A stretch of DNA of 64,000 nucleotides from an uncultured Pseudomonas sp. (lineage in GTDB: Bacteria > Pseudomonadota > Gammaproteobacteria > Pseudomonadales > Pseudomonadaceae): the NCBI RefSeq assembly GCF_946886105.1, contig NZ_CAMPHV010000019.1, forward strand, positions 1 to 64,000, given 5' to 3'. The notes beneath the pieces were generated by a model that saw only the letters and a program-made list of their open reading frames with translations, was not told the DNA's origin and ran no database searches. The translations under genes were made by a program, and so were the position numbers. Of this stretch, positions 51,407-62,430 are shown piece after piece; positions within the stretch are counted from its first letter, which is position 1; every line of letters starts with the position of its first letter.

Positions 51407-52755
51407 GAGCGGTTCCTTGTGCTGAGGGTTTCGATACCCCGATCCGGGCTGACCCAGCGCGCGCGCTGCTGCCGGCGTTTGAGCATGACTTTGGGGAAGC
51501 TGACCAGGGTGGTGAACAGGGTGAGCATCCAGAACACCATGGGATACCAGACGATCCAGAACAGCGAACGCGCCAACCCCTTTTCGTAGCGCCGCTCGAT
51601 AAACAGGCTGAGGGCGAATTGCAGCAGACAGACACAGGCCAGTACCAGGCCGGTAAAGGCCGGCGGCATCATGCTGGTCACCCGCAACTCCGGCGGCATC
51701 TCGACCAGTTGACCGACCAGCCACAGCAGAACCGACAGAGCGAAGGTGAAGGCCCACACCGCTGACAGGCAGAACTCGATCAGCAGCGGCCACATGTAGC
51801 GGAAGCGCCAGACCCAGACGCTGCCGATATTCTTCAACAGCACCTCGGCACCGCCCTGGGCCCAGCGCAGGCGCTGCTTCCAAAGCCCGCGCAGGGTTTC
51901 CGGCATGAGAATCCAGCACAGCGCGCGCGGCTCGTAGAAGATCGACCAGTGATTGAGTTGCAGCTTCCAACTGACGTCGATGTCCTCGGTGATCATGTCG
52001 GCGCTCCAGTAGCCGATCCGATCCAGCGCGCTGCGGCGAAACGCGGCGATCACCCCGGAGACCGTGAAGATTCGGCCGTAGACGCGCTGAGTGCGCTTGA
52101 TCAGACCGATGATCGAGGAGAACTCACCGACCTGGACCCGTCCGATCAGGGTCGAGCGCGTGCGGATGCGCGGGTTGCCGGTCACGGCGCCGACCCGCGG
52201 GTTGTCGATCAGCGGCGCCACCAGGTAGGCGAGCGCATCCCGTTCGAGCAAGGCGTCGCCGTCGATGCACACCAGGTACTCGCTGCGCGCCGCCAGTGCG
52301 CCCATGCGCAAGGCCACGGCCTTGCCCTGATTCTGCGCCAGGTGCAGCACGCGCAGGCGCGGCTCGTCGGCGGCCAGGCGGTCCAGCACTTCGCCGGTAG
52401 CGTCGCTGGAGCCATCGTTGATGGCGATCACCTCGATCCACGGATAGCGCTGCGCCAGGGCCGCACCTATGGTGTCGCAAGCATGCTCGCCCTCGTTGAA
52501 GCAGGGCACCAGGATCGACACCAGCGGCTCGCCGCGCAGCGCCGGCGGGTCGATCTCGCCGTCACGCGACCAGGGCCAGTGACGCTCCCAGTGCAGCCAG
52601 AAGTAGCAACCTCCGGCGATCCACAACGCCGACATGAACAGCGGATAAAAGAACACGAAGTCCAGCAACACATCGCCGGTCAGGCTCAGCGCCACGCCCA
52701 CCGGCGCGCCGAGCACCAGCAGCAGAATCAGCAGGGCATAGATACGGTCGATCAT
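51403..52755 (-). CDS. pgaC: Poly-beta-1,6-N-acetyl-D-glucosamine synthase PgaC
   Basis: This 450-residue processive GT2 glycosyltransferase has N-terminal membrane helices (1-55). The catalytic core carries [38 protein letters not shown], the acceptor motif [10 protein letters not shown] and QRLRWAQGG (QxxRW). C-terminal helices follow. It builds the exopolysaccharide PNAG from UDP-GlcNAc at the inner membrane. Its start overlaps pgaB as ATGA. Confidence 0.94.
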   Translation of the reverse strand: MIDRIYALLILLLVLGAPVGVALSLTGDVLLDFVFFYPLFMSALWIAGGCYFWLHWERHWPWSRDGEIDPPALRGEPLVSILVPCFNEGEHACDTIGAALAQRYPWIEVIAINDGSSDATGEVLDRLAADEPRLRVLHLAQNQGKAVALRMGALAARSEYLVCIDGDALLERDALAYLVAPLIDNPRVGAVTGNPRIRTRSTLIGRVQVGEFSSIIGLIKRTQRVYGRIFTVSGVIAAFRRSALDRIGYWSADMITEDIDVSWKLQLNHWSIFYEPRALCWILMPETLRGLWKQRLRWAQGGAEVLLKNIGSVWVWRFRYMWPLLIEFCLSAVWAFTFALSVLLWLVGQLVEMPPELRVTSMMPPAFTGLVLACVCLLQFALSLFIERRYEKGLARSLFWIVWYPMVFWMLTLFTTLVSFPKVMLKRRQQRARWVSPDRGIETLSTRNRS

Positions 52756-54755
52756 GGCAACGGATACCAGGCATTGGAGAACGCCGGACGAATGCTCTGC
52801 AGTCGCGGCTGATCATTGAGGAAATCGTCGGGGTAATAGCCGTAATGGCGCACACCGTTCCATTGCAGGCGGCGCATCCAGCGGGCGAGCAACTGCCCGT
52901 CGATCGGGCCTTCGCTACCGTCGCGCCAGTCCCGCGCCTGCAACTCGAACACGGTGCGCTGCAAGGCGCCCGGACGCTTGTCGATCTGCCGCACCAGATT
53001 GTCCAGCCAGGCATCGGACTGCGCCTCCTCGACGCCCTCCATAAGCGGCATGGCCATAGGCGCGGTCCAGTCGTAGCTGGCGAGGAAGTCATCGAGGTTC
53101 TGCGCGAACCAGGTCTCGCTGTAGGGATCGATGATCGGCGGCGCATAGATGTTGCGCGCGGTCTTCACCTGCGGCCCGCGAATGGCGCGGACCTTGGCGG
53201 TCAGCTCGGCGGTGAAGTCGATCAGGTAACGGCTCTTGAAGCGCGTCCAGCGCTGCAGGGTTTCCTCGTCGCCGCGCAACTGGCCGATATCGCCGGGCAA
53301 ACCGGCGGCGCGATAGGCGGCCAGGGCAGCCGGGCTGGCATCTTCGAAGTCGGAGAACAGCGCATCGTCGTGGTAGAGCACGCCGTAAAAGTGGGCATGC
53401 CGCGCCAGGTCTTCGTAGATCTCGCCGATTTGCCGACGCACCCGCGGGTCGAACGGCGACAGCCGCCGGTATTGCTCGCGATCCACGGTAACCGCGCCCT
53501 GCTCCGACCAGCGTTGCACCCGCGGCAGATCGGCATCGAGGTCGAAGCTGAGCACCGGCATCCAGGCGAAGACCTTGACCTTGGCGCGGGTGTGCAGCTG
53601 CCAGGCGGTGCGATTGAACAGGTCGGCGCGCACCGGCAAGTGACGGTTGGGAAAGTACAGCGATTTGACCAGGCCATCGCCCTTTGGATCGGCATACGCC
53701 TGCAGGAATACCGTGCTGATGCGCAGATCGGCGATGCGCTGCACCAGTTGGCCCAGGTTTTCCTCCATCTGCTGCGGGTCGGCATCGTAGACATAGTCCA
53801 GGTCGACATGGGCGACGCGCATCGGCTCCCGCTCTTCGACCCTGCTGACGGTCGTGGCGAAGCGGCTGATATCCGGGTCGCCGTTGAGCAATACCCGCGG
53901 GCCCTGCTGCAAATCGGCGAAGTCGCCGAGCCCATCCTCGAGGGTCAGGGCCAGCTCGTAGCCGTGGTCACCGATGATCCGCAACGCCGTACCGCTGGCC
54001 GCGCCATAGGGCCAGACCCACACACGCGGCGCGCGACCGCTGGCGGCCTCGATCTTGGCGCTGATGCGCTCGACGTCGCGGGCGATCCGCGTGCGGTAGC
54101 CCGCGTCGTTCTCGTAGCGGGCGCGGGCCGGGTCGTACAGCCGCGTTACCGCCGCCGGCTGCAGGTTGCCCTGGGGGTTGCCCTGGGCGCCATGGTGCAG
54201 CGCGTCGGTATGCGCGGCGATCTCCACCAGCCCGCTGGCGGCGATCTCCTTAATCTGCGGCCAGGTGAGGAAGCGCTCGCGCGCAGCCGGCTCGCCGCCG
54301 AAATCCACCGGGCGATCGGCGGGGGCATCCAGCCAGATACCGACCGGCGCGAGGACGGCCGGCCAGCGATAGGCCTTGAGAATCGGCAGCACGCGGCTGT
54401 GGAAGCTGGCATAGCCGTCGTCGAAGCTCAGCAGCAGGGCCTTGTCCGGTAACGCCGGCCCGCCCTGGCGCGCCGCCAGCAGTTGATCCACCGAAACCGC
54501 CTGGTAACCGTTGGCTTTCAGCCAAGCCAGCTGCTCGATCAGGTTGGCGGTGCGCACCGACATGAAGGTCTGGTCGGCGTCGCGGTCCTCGACATCGTGA
54601 TAGGCCAGCGCCAATACCTTGCCTTGCGGCCAGGGGCTTTCGCCGGCTGCCGGCAGGCGCTGCTGCGGCGGGGTGAAAGGCGGCGCCTCGACAGCGCAGG
54701 CGTCGAGCATCAGGGCGAGCAGCCCGAGCAGAACGCAGCGATAGAACTGAACCAT
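52752..54755 (-). CDS. pgaB: PNAG N-deacetylase PgaB
   Basis: This 667-residue lipoprotein has a signal with lipobox LDAC (about 17-20). An N-terminal CE4 polysaccharide deacetylase domain (residues about 45-290) carries [21 protein letters not shown] and [10 protein letters not shown]. The C-terminal glycoside hydrolase-like domain (about 310-660) carries [14 protein letters not shown] and [16 protein letters not shown]. It partially deacetylates PNAG in the periplasm so that it can be exported. Confidence 0.93.
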   Translation of the reverse strand: MVQFYRCVLLGLLALMLDACAVEAPPFTPPQQRLPAAGESPWPQGKVLALAYHDVEDRDADQTFMSVRTANLIEQLAWLKANGYQAVSVDQLLAARQGGPALPDKALLLSFDDGYASFHSRVLPILKAYRWPAVLAPVGIWLDAPADRPVDFGGEPAARERFLTWPQIKEIAASGLVEIAAHTDALHHGAQGNPQGNLQPAAVTRLYDPARARYENDAGYRTRIARDVERISAKIEAASGRAPRVWVWPYGAASGTALRIIGDHGYELALTLEDGLGDFADLQQGPRVLLNGDPDISRFATTVSRVEEREPMRVAHVDLDYVYDADPQQMEENLGQLVQRIADLRISTVFLQAYADPKGDGLVKSLYFPNRHLPVRADLFNRTAWQLHTRAKVKVFAWMPVLSFDLDADLPRVQRWSEQGAVTVDREQYRRLSPFDPRVRRQIGEIYEDLARHAHFYGVLYHDDALFSDFEDASPAALAAYRAAGLPGDIGQLRGDEETLQRWTRFKSRYLIDFTAELTAKVRAIRGPQVKTARNIYAPPIIDPYSETWFAQNLDDFLASYDWTAPMAMPLMEGVEEAQSDAWLDNLVRQIDKRPGALQRTVFELQARDWRDGSEGPIDGQLLARWMRRLQWNGVRHYGYYPDDFLNDQPRLQSIRPAFSNAWYPLP

Positions 54756-54764
54756 GGGAAATCC

Positions 54765-57236
54765 TTAGAAGCGGTAATTGACGTTGAACAGCACCCTCAC
54801 CTCGTGCTCGCGCTCGCCGTCATAGGCGCGGCTGAGGGCCGACAGGGCGATGCCGCCATCGAAACGATCGGCGAAACGCAGGCGCTGGCCATAGCCGATC
54901 AAGCCGACCGCATCGGTGCCGTAGCCTTGCTGCGTGTTACTGCCGATGCCCAGCTGGAACTCCTGAGTCCAGACGGTCTGATAGCGCCGATAGAGCCTGT
55001 GGGAGAACTGCACGCTGGGCAACACGGCGAACTCGGACTCGGGATTGAAATACGGCACCTCGGCCGAGCCGCTGTTATGTGCGCCGCTCAGCTCCAGGCC
55101 CAGGTCGGCTTGCCAGGTCGGCGCGCTGTACAAGCGCTCGCGGCCCTCGAGGACCAGGCCGAGGCGGTCGTTGTCGTCGCTGAAATGCGCAGCGTTGGCC
55201 GACAAGCGCCATTCGCGTCGCTCATCGGCACGCCAGCGCAGGAAACCGCCCAAGCTGTCGGCGGTGATGTCGGCATTCAGGGCGCGCAGCGGCGTATCGG
55301 TCGACAGGCGCTGCGCCGACCAGCCGTACTGCCAGTGATCGTCGATATCGTGGATACCGCTAAGGCGCGCGCCCAGTCGGTTGCCATGGGCGAAATTGTT
55401 GTTCGACAGCTCGGCTTCCACGCTGTGGTTGCGCACGCGCCACTCGATGCCGCCACGCAGCCAGCGGTGCCTGGAGCGGCCCTCTTCGAAGTCGCCGGCG
55501 GCATAGCCACCGCCGCCGAACAAACGCCAGTCATCGAGCAGCGGCGCGCTGTAGAGCAAGGTATCGATACCCAGATCGCGGCTGCCGGAAACGCTGCCGC
55601 CCGAGCCTTCGCCACGGTAGCCGGACACCTGCAGCTCGGCCATCTGCTGCACGTCGTGCAAGCGCCGCAAACGCTGGGCCTGCAGGCTTTCCGGATAGCG
55701 CTGGATGACGTCGTCGCTGAGCAGTTCGAGCTGGCGCCACTCCTGCAAGGTCAGGGCGGCCAAGCCCTGCTCGACCTCCAGGGCGAGGTCGCGCGGCGTG
55801 GTGCTTTCCACCGCCTTCAACTCGCCCTCGGCACGCCGCGGCCAGCCGCGCGAGAGGTACAGACTGGCCCGCGCGACGCGCAACGAGGCATTGTTCGGCG
55901 CATTGTCGGCCAGTTGCGTCAAGGCTTGCTCGGCGCCAGGCATGTCGTCCGCCTGCAACTGCGCGCTGGCCAGCAGTTCCTGGGCTTCCAACCAGCGCCC
56001 ATTGGGCTCCGGCTCCGGCTGGCCGAGCTGGAAGACACGGGGGGCCTGGGCCTCGGCCAGACGCTCGGCCAGTTGCCGGGCCTCGTCCAGCTGCTCGCTT
56101 TCCACCAGGGCATGGAACAGACCGCGATGGTCCGCCAGCCACTCCGTGTCCTTGTCGCTTTCCCCGGCGATGACCTGGCGATACAACGTGGCCGCCTGCT
56201 CCGGCTGACGCAGGTAGAGATACGCCGAGGCGACCCAGCGCAGCGCATAGTCCGGCACCTCGATCCCCTCGTCGTGCAGTTGCCGATACTGCGCCAGCAA
56301 TTCCTCCATCAGCATCCGCGAATGCAGCGCCCCCAGCCGGTCGATCCGCACCCGGAGGCTATCCGCCTGGGCATCCGGCTGGCCATCCCACGCCTGGAGC
56401 AAACGCTGGGCCTCGGCCAGGGCCTGGTCGGCGATCCGGAAGCGCTCGGCCTCGCTGCGCGTGGCCATCTCGGCCAGCCGCACCTGCTCGGCCAGCACAT
56501 CGCCCTGCAACTGCCGCAGTTGGCCAGCGCTGGTCAGCTGCGGGTGGCGTTGCGCAAGCATCAACGCCTGCTGCGCCAACCCGGCGCGCTGTAGGCTCAG
56601 CAGGTACTCGCGGTCGACGTCGACACGCCCTGGGACCAGCTCATGGGCGCGGTCGATCTCGAACAGCGCGGCATAGGGCTGGCCGGTGTGTTGGTAGACA
56701 TAGCCCAGAACCAGGCGTCGATCGGCATCCTCGGGAGCCTGCGCCACCAGCCGTCGCCCCTCGGCGATAGCGGCTTCGCCCTGCCCCGCCTCGGCCAGCA
56801 CCATTACCTGGCCGAGGCGCAGGCCCTGGTGTTCGGGAAAACGGGCGACGGCCCGACGGTATAGCGCCAATGCCTGTGGCCATTGGCGCAAGTTGCGGTA
56901 GGAACGGGCGACACCGGCCAGGACGTCGGCGGACAGGCTTTGCTCCGCGCCATAGCGCTCATAGAGCGCGACGACTTCGTCGTCCTTGCCCGCCCAACTG
57001 GCGATCAACAGATGATCCGCCAGATAGCGCGGCAACTCCCGAGACGTCTGCTGCCCACGCAGGAAGGTCAGCGCCGGCTCGTAGCGACCCGCGCGGGCCT
57101 GTTCGATCAAGACATCGTAATGGGGCTGCGCCTGCAAGCAGGCACTCGACAACAAGGCAGTGCAAAACAAGATGGTGCATTCGAATCGGCGGGGCGCGCG
57201 CTGCGCTACCTGCCCTCGGTTTTTCTTTTGGGCCAT
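54765..57236 (-). CDS. pgaA: PNAG outer-membrane export porin PgaA
   Basis: This 823-residue protein has an N-terminal signal (CTILFCTALLSSACLQA after a basic stretch). TPR-like helical repeats cover about residues 40-500 (for example SYRNLRQWPQALALYRRAVA), and a C-terminal beta barrel ends in Phe (VRVLFNVNYRF). It forms the export channel for PNAG. The start at 57236 has AGGGA about seven bases upstream; the longer frame to 57335 is not supported. It is the first gene of pgaABCD, and the order matches E. coli. Confidence 0.9.
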   Translation of the reverse strand: MAQKKNRGQVAQRAPRRFECTILFCTALLSSACLQAQPHYDVLIEQARAGRYEPALTFLRGQQTSRELPRYLADHLLIASWAGKDDEVVALYERYGAEQSLSADVLAGVARSYRNLRQWPQALALYRRAVARFPEHQGLRLGQVMVLAEAGQGEAAIAEGRRLVAQAPEDADRRLVLGYVYQHTGQPYAALFEIDRAHELVPGRVDVDREYLLSLQRAGLAQQALMLAQRHPQLTSAGQLRQLQGDVLAEQVRLAEMATRSEAERFRIADQALAEAQRLLQAWDGQPDAQADSLRVRIDRLGALHSRMLMEELLAQYRQLHDEGIEVPDYALRWVASAYLYLRQPEQAATLYRQVIAGESDKDTEWLADHRGLFHALVESEQLDEARQLAERLAEAQAPRVFQLGQPEPEPNGRWLEAQELLASAQLQADDMPGAEQALTQLADNAPNNASLRVARASLYLSRGWPRRAEGELKAVESTTPRDLALEVEQGLAALTLQEWRQLELLSDDVIQRYPESLQAQRLRRLHDVQQMAELQVSGYRGEGSGGSVSGSRDLGIDTLLYSAPLLDDWRLFGGGGYAAGDFEEGRSRHRWLRGGIEWRVRNHSVEAELSNNNFAHGNRLGARLSGIHDIDDHWQYGWSAQRLSTDTPLRALNADITADSLGGFLRWRADERREWRLSANAAHFSDDNDRLGLVLEGRERLYSAPTWQADLGLELSGAHNSGSAEVPYFNPESEFAVLPSVQFSHRLYRRYQTVWTQEFQLGIGSNTQQGYGTDAVGLIGYGQRLRFADRFDGGIALSALSRAYDGEREHEVRVLFNVNYRF

Positions 57237-57640
57237 GGGTACGTCCCTGTGATGTTCGGGTACCCACGACAGCAGCGGGAAAGCAACCTCGACGACAATT
57301 TGACAGTGGCGCGCAGTATTCCACAGGCTTTTCAAAAGTCGACAGTTTTCTGACGCTCAGTCAGCTTTTTTCGACCCAGGCCAGGCCGGCCGGGCCTTTG
57401 CGTCATTTCGACTACCACCCGATTCGCAGCACGTTCCCTGCATCTATGCGGCAAAACCCCGCACATTGCCGCCTGAATGTCCACTGACTATAAGTTTGGT
57501 GATGATGGCGAAAATACCTGAACGGTAAAGGCGATCGCCAGCGCCGCAGCGAGCGCTGCAATTGCCTGGGCGGGAATAAACCAAGGATGACCGCCCCACA
57601 AAGCGCGTCGTAGGGCCCGGGCGCGTTGTCGTCGAACCTG
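57237..57640. other. Interval between pgaA start and chemoreceptor stop
   Basis: About 400 bases without a supported gene. It must hold the pgaABCD promoter and leader, but no promoter stands out by eye. Short frames here lack starts or coding character. Confidence 0.5.
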
Positions 57641-59638
57641 TCACTTGACCTTGAAGCGGTTGACCAACTGCACCAGGCGATTATTGGATTCGAGCAGTGC
57701 CTCGGTGCTTTTGTCGGCCTGGCGACCGCCACTGACCAGTTCGTCGACCATACGCCGGATCGCCACCATGTTCTGGTTGATCTCCTCGGTAACCGAGCTC
57801 TGCTCCTCGGCGGCGGTGGCGATCTGCGCGCTGAGCTCGTGGATGCGGCTCACCGCCGAGGCCATGTCGTCGAGGCCGACGTTGACCCGCGAAGTGGTGT
57901 CGGCGGTGGCCTGGCAACTGGCTTTGGTCTGGTCCATGGCCTGCACGGCGGCCCCCACGCCCTGCTGCAGCTTGCCGAGCATTTCGTTGATTTCCGAAGT
58001 GCTCTGCTGGGTGCGACCGGCCAGGGCGCGCACTTCGTCGGCGACCACCGCGAAACCGCGCCCCTGCTCGCCGGCACGCGCCGCCTCGATCGCCGCATTG
58101 AGCGCCAACAGGTTGGTCTGCCCGGCGATCGAGCCGATCACCCCGAGCACATCGTTGATCCGTTCGGCATCCGCTTGCATCGCCTTGACCCGCTCGGTGG
58201 CTCTTTCCACTTCCTCGACCAGGGCCAGCACGCTGTTCGAGGCCTCGGCCACCACCAGTTTCGACTTGGCGGCATTGTCATTGGCGGTACGGGTGAAACT
58301 GGCGGTCTCGGTGGCGCTCTGCGCGACGCTGTCGGCGGTCGAACTCATTTCGGTGATGGCGGTTACCGCCTGGTCGGTTTCGTTGGCATGGCGTGCCAGC
58401 ACCTCGTTGGTCTGCCGCGACTGTTGCTGCAACTGCCGCAGCTCCTCGGCGATCACCACGCTGGCCTGGCCGACATCGGCGATCATCTCTTGCAGGTAGG
58501 CGATAAAGCGATTGACCGAGCTGCCCACCGCATCCATTTCATCCTCGCCCTTGAGCGCGATACGCCGCGTCAGGTCGGCATCGCCGGCCGACAGCGAGTC
58601 GATGCTGCCACGCAACACATGCAGGCGCCGCATCAGTTGGCGGATGGCGAACAGCGTTCCCAGCAACAGCAGGATCGCCAGAGGGATCTGCAAGATGGCC
58701 AGGGTTTTCAGCACACCGCTGCTGTTTTCCGTGAGCAAACGGCTCGGCAGTGTCGCGGCCAACAGCCAGGGCGTGCCGTCGATCCGATGCAGGAAGAAGG
58801 TCCAGTCGCTGCCGTCGGCTGCCTGATAGTCATGTTTGACCAACGCGTGATCGTCGACCTTGCCGAGGTTGTCATGGATTTCGCGGATAAACAGCGACTG
58901 GCCGGCCAACTCGGAAACATTGCGCAGGACGATCTGATCGCCGCTCCCGGCCAAATTACTGAGGATCTTGCCGTCGGGCTCGACGATCATTACTTCGCCT
59001 TGGATGTCCTTGCCCATATCGGCCACCAGGCTGTTGAAGAAGCCCAGGGTCACGTCGATAGTCGACACGCCATAGGCTTCGCCGTCCTTACGGATCGCCA
59101 TGGCGCAATTAGTCCGCGGCTCGGCGCTGGCCTCGTCCTTGTAGGCCAAGGCCCAGGCGCATTGGCCGCTCAGCGCCTGCATGCCGGCGCGGTGCCAGGG
59201 TTGCTCGTAGTATTTGAGCGACTCGTCCGAGTTCCAATGGGTGTTAACCGTCAGCTTGCCGGAGCCGTCACGGTGGAAGAAGGTGCTGTGCTTGTCGCGC
59301 TCGGAACGTTTCTGCGGCAATGGCCAGATGCCGCCGCCGAAGACCTTGGGGTCGCCGTACTGATCGACCAGGCCGGGCAGCACCCGATCGATACTGTCGC
59401 TGTCGAGCAGCGGCACCGTCTGGGTAATGCTGCGCGACTGCGCTTCGACCTTGGCCAGTTCGAACAGGATTCTCCCGGCAACCTCATCGATATGCGCCAG
59501 CACCGCTTGCTCTTCCGAGGCCCGTAGTTGAGGGGCGATAAAGCGCCGAATGCCCTCCTCGGTGAGCAGGGCGATCACCACGATAAAGACGATGAACATC
59601 ATCGTGTAGCGTGACTGGATGGTTTTGAACATTCCCAT
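57641..59638 (-). CDS. Methyl-accepting chemotaxis protein
   Basis: This 665-residue transmembrane chemoreceptor has TM1 ([15 protein letters not shown], residues about 12-27), a large periplasmic dCache-type sensor (about 40-310) and TM2 ([20 protein letters not shown]). The HAMP domain has [20 protein letters not shown], and the signalling domain the hallmark tip [20 protein letters not shown]. There is no C-terminal pentapeptide for CheR. The start at 59638 has AGAGGTG upstream; the ATG at 59632 is an alternative. The ligand is unknown, perhaps an amine or organic acid. Confidence 0.93.
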   Translation of the reverse strand: MGMFKTIQSRYTMMFIVFIVVIALLTEEGIRRFIAPQLRASEEQAVLAHIDEVAGRILFELAKVEAQSRSITQTVPLLDSDSIDRVLPGLVDQYGDPKVFGGGIWPLPQKRSERDKHSTFFHRDGSGKLTVNTHWNSDESLKYYEQPWHRAGMQALSGQCAWALAYKDEASAEPRTNCAMAIRKDGEAYGVSTIDVTLGFFNSLVADMGKDIQGEVMIVEPDGKILSNLAGSGDQIVLRNVSELAGQSLFIREIHDNLGKVDDHALVKHDYQAADGSDWTFFLHRIDGTPWLLAATLPSRLLTENSSGVLKTLAILQIPLAILLLLGTLFAIRQLMRRLHVLRGSIDSLSAGDADLTRRIALKGEDEMDAVGSSVNRFIAYLQEMIADVGQASVVIAEELRQLQQQSRQTNEVLARHANETDQAVTAITEMSSTADSVAQSATETASFTRTANDNAAKSKLVVAEASNSVLALVEEVERATERVKAMQADAERINDVLGVIGSIAGQTNLLALNAAIEAARAGEQGRGFAVVADEVRALAGRTQQSTSEINEMLGKLQQGVGAAVQAMDQTKASCQATADTTSRVNVGLDDMASAVSRIHELSAQIATAAEEQSSVTEEINQNMVAIRRMVDELVSGGRQADKSTEALLESNNRLVQLVNRFKVK

Positions 59639-59706
59639 GACTCACCTCTAGCGCGCAGAACGGAGAAGCGTCTGGCCCAGACCATCCGCCGCGGCCTGTC
59701 ACGGCA

Positions 59707-60501
59707 TCAGTCCAACTGCATGCCATAGCGCCCGTACAGGGCCTGCACCCAACCGTCGCCGTACATCTGGCGCAGTTCGGTTTGCAGGCGCCGCAACAGC
59801 ACCGGGTCGAGCTGCGGGTGGCAGGCGATGTCTTCCATCAAGGTCAAGAACGGCAACACCTCCCGCGGTACGGGGTCGACCCGTTGGGCGCGCACCACCG
59901 CCGAGCTGGTGGCCCATAAGCGCGTACGCTGGCGCTGCAGCATGCGCAGGTTGAGCGCCTCGTTATTAGAGTAGTGCACATCCAGGCCTATGCCCTGCAG
60001 GTACTCGCCCGCCCCCGAGCCCTGGTGGCTGAGGATGCTCAGGCCACGCGCCCGTTCCAGGCTGAGCAACTGCAGATCGTCGTCGGCCCGGGCATAGAGG
60101 CCGAGACGCGAGATCAGCACCGGGCCGATCCAGACGTAGCCGGGCTCGCGTTCCTGTTGCCGTTCCACCAGCAGCGCGCAGCTGTCCGGTTGCTGTTGCA
60201 CCTGACGCAGCGCCCGTTGCAACGGCATAAAACGCAGCAAGTAAGGGATTTTCGCGCGGCGGAACAACTCCTCGGTCAATTCGGGCACCAGCCCCACGGC
60301 CTTGCCCTCGGCGGTTTGCTGGACCAGCGGCGGCCGCTCCCAGGCGAACAACTGCACCTCGGCCCGCAGCGGCAGGCTGAGTAGCAACAGCGGCAACAGC
60401 AGGCTGACAGGTCGTTGAAAAACGTAGCGAGCGATGGCTAGGCGGGGACGCCTAGTTAAGGTGAAGTCAGCCGCAAGCACAGGAGTGTACGAGTAGTACA
60501 T
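59707..60501 (-). CDS. Periplasmic substrate-binding protein, family 3-like, with repeat-derived N-terminus
   Basis: This 264-residue predicted product has a periplasmic-binding domain that starts after the hydrophobic signal VSLLLPLLLLSLPLRA with EVQLFAWERPPLVQQTAEGK. It continues with SCALLVERQQEREPGYVWIG, typical of SBP_bac_3-like proteins. No start codon with an n-region remains outside the adjacent palindromic repeat. The first possible ATG (60501) lies inside the repeat and gives MYYSYTPVLAADFTLTRRPR before the signal. The gene may therefore be expressed with a new leader, or be crippled. It follows the family 1 binding-protein gene directly, and the ligand is unknown. Confidence 0.65.
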   Translation of the reverse strand: MYYSYTPVLAADFTLTRRPRLAIARYVFQRPVSLLLPLLLLSLPLRAEVQLFAWERPPLVQQTAEGKAVGLVPELTEELFRRAKIPYLLRFMPLQRALRQVQQQPDSCALLVERQQEREPGYVWIGPVLISRLGLYARADDDLQLLSLERARGLSILSHQGSGAGEYLQGIGLDVHYSNNEALNLRMLQRQRTRLWATSSAVVRAQRVDPVPREVLPFLTLMEDIACHPQLDPVLLRRLQTELRQMYGDGWVQALYGRYGMQLD

Positions 60502-60563
60502 GAGCACTTTGAGGCTGACTTCAACGCCGCATAGCCGAGCGCAGTAGTTTTTCAACGACCTGT
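60407..60563. repeat. Long covarying palindromic repeat, copy B
   Basis: A 157-bp element with perfect 17-base ends ACAGGTCGTTGAAAAAC and complement, inner stem GAAGTCAGCC/GGCTGACTTC, and central motif TGCTCATGTACT...GTACACTCC as in 1872-1996. Its right edge overlaps the TAA stop of the gene at 60563, and its left edge abuts the signal-peptide codons of the next gene. Confidence 0.85.
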
Positions 60564-62248
60564 TAATCCCACGCACGTAACGCCTCCTCATAGGGCAGCG
60601 TCCGCCCCGCAGGTCGCTCATCGGTCAGCGCCGGCCAGGGTGCGCCGGGCTGCAGCAACCAGTGGATCGGCTCGCGCGGCGGATTCAGCTTGGGCGCGCA
60701 GACGTGCCGCTGACGCTGACCGACCTGCTGCAAATGCCGGTCGAACGCACTCCCCAGGTCGTGCAGGGCCTGGGCGGCGCTGAGCCGGCCGGCCACCGCC
60801 GGATGCAAGTGGCGCCACCACAGGCTGGCCATGCCGCTATAGTCCGGCACGTTAGCGCCGGTGGGGGTCCAGCGCTGGGCCGCGGGGCTGCGGTAGAACT
60901 CGATCAGCCCGCCGAGCCGCGGTGCCGCGGCGAGCAGGGCCGGCGACTCGATGTCGGAATGGCGGATCGGTGTCAAACCGACCAGGGTCTTGCGCAGCGA
61001 CACGCTCTTCGACACCACGAACTGCGCGTACAGCCAGGCGGCCTGGCGTTGGCGCAGCGGCGTGGCCTTGAGCAGTGTCCAGGCGCCGACATCCTGATAG
61101 CCGGATTTCATCCCCTCGCGCCAGTAAGCGCCGCGCGGCGACGGCGCGACCCGCCACTTCGGCTTACCCTCGGCGTCGACCACCGCGCTGCCTGGTTTGG
61201 TGTAATCGGCGGTAAAGGCGGTGTACCAGAAAATCTGCTGGGCGATATGCCCCTGCGCCGCGACGTTGCCGGCCTGGTTGAAACTCATGCGCCGCGCGTC
61301 CTCGGGGGCGTAGCGCTTCAGCCAATCGATGTATTGCTGCAGCGCGTAGACCGCCGCCGGGCTGTCCAACGCACCGCCGCGGGCCATGCTGGCGCCGACC
61401 GGGCGGCAGTCCTCGACGCGGATGCCCCAGTCGTCGACCGGCAGGCCATTGGGCAGGCCGGTATCGCCGACGCCGGCCATACCCAACCAGGCATCCGACA
61501 GGCGCCAGCCGAGCGACGGGTCGAAGCCGCCGTAATCCATATGGCCGTAGACCCGCTGGCCGTCGATCTCCTTGACCTGCTCGCTGAAGAACGCGGCGAT
61601 ATCCTCATAGGCCGCCCAGTTCTGCGGCACGTCCAGTTCGTAGCCGTAGCGCTGGCGAAACGCCTTGCGCAGCTCCGGGCGGGCGAACCAGTCCTGGCGG
61701 TACCAATAGAGGTTGGCGAATTGCTGATCGGGCAGTTGATAGAGTTTGCCGTCCGGTGCGGTGACGAACGGCAGGCCGATAAAGTCCGCGAGGTCCAGGG
61801 TCGGCAGGGTGACGCCGGCGCCCTCGCCGGCCATGAAATCGCTGAGCACCAACACCTGGTTGTCGCGGAAATGCTGGCCGAGCAGATCGCTGTCGCCGAC
61901 ATAGGCGTCGTACAGCGCCAGGCCGGTTTCCTGCTGGGTGCGCAGCTTGTTGACCACGTCGTCTTCGCCGCTAACCTCGTGGATCACGCGGATACCGGTG
62001 AGCCGGCTGAACAGGGGCGCAAGGACGTTGGCTTCGTACCAGTGGGTATCGATGCGCTCGGCGATCACCCGCACCTGCATGCCCTGGAAGGGTTTGCTCG
62101 CTTTCACGAACCAGGCCAGTTCCGCTCGCTGCTCCCCGACCGACAACGAACTCGGTTGCAGCTCGGCCAAAGCGGCTTGCAGCGGGTCTTCGGCGCAAGC
62201 GTAAGCGGCGGTCATAAAGAGCAGAACGAGCCCGATCACGGCGTGCAT
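60563..62248 (-). CDS. ABC-transporter solute-binding protein, family 1
   Basis: This 561-residue secreted protein has the signal HAVIGLVLLFMTAAYACA then EDPLQAALAEL. The binding fold resembles carbohydrate/glycerol-type family 1 proteins: RVIAERIDTHWYEANVLAPL, NLYWYRQDWFARPELR, GHMDYGGFDPSLGWRLSDAW and a C-terminal helix region. The start at 62248 has GGAG seven bases upstream and removes a false 33-residue extension. No permease genes are adjacent in the window. Sugar alcohol or glycerol is a reasonable guess for the ligand. The stop codon coincides with the edge of a palindromic repeat. Confidence 0.82.
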   Translation of the reverse strand: MHAVIGLVLLFMTAAYACAEDPLQAALAELQPSSLSVGEQRAELAWFVKASKPFQGMQVRVIAERIDTHWYEANVLAPLFSRLTGIRVIHEVSGEDDVVNKLRTQQETGLALYDAYVGDSDLLGQHFRDNQVLVLSDFMAGEGAGVTLPTLDLADFIGLPFVTAPDGKLYQLPDQQFANLYWYRQDWFARPELRKAFRQRYGYELDVPQNWAAYEDIAAFFSEQVKEIDGQRVYGHMDYGGFDPSLGWRLSDAWLGMAGVGDTGLPNGLPVDDWGIRVEDCRPVGASMARGGALDSPAAVYALQQYIDWLKRYAPEDARRMSFNQAGNVAAQGHIAQQIFWYTAFTADYTKPGSAVVDAEGKPKWRVAPSPRGAYWREGMKSGYQDVGAWTLLKATPLRQRQAAWLYAQFVVSKSVSLRKTLVGLTPIRHSDIESPALLAAAPRLGGLIEFYRSPAAQRWTPTGANVPDYSGMASLWWRHLHPAVAGRLSAAQALHDLGSAFDRHLQQVGQRQRHVCAPKLNPPREPIHWLLQPGAPWPALTDERPAGRTLPYEEALRAWD

Positions 62249-62430
62249 GCGAGTCTCCAGGTGCGTTGCAAGTAACTCTAGCAGCTGACTGGGAAAGCAC
62301 TTTGCCAGCCATCGCCGACGGGATCGCAGCATCGGATACATCGCCAAGGAGAACGCCTAGACTTACGTCCAATGGGAATCCGCGCGGCCTAGGCCGACCA
62401 TACCCCTCCAGTGAATCGTCGAGGCCGCAC

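Noticed and set aside
57237..57640. Search for a pgaA promoter by eye
   Set aside because: Several weak -35/-10 pairs are possible, and none is better than background.
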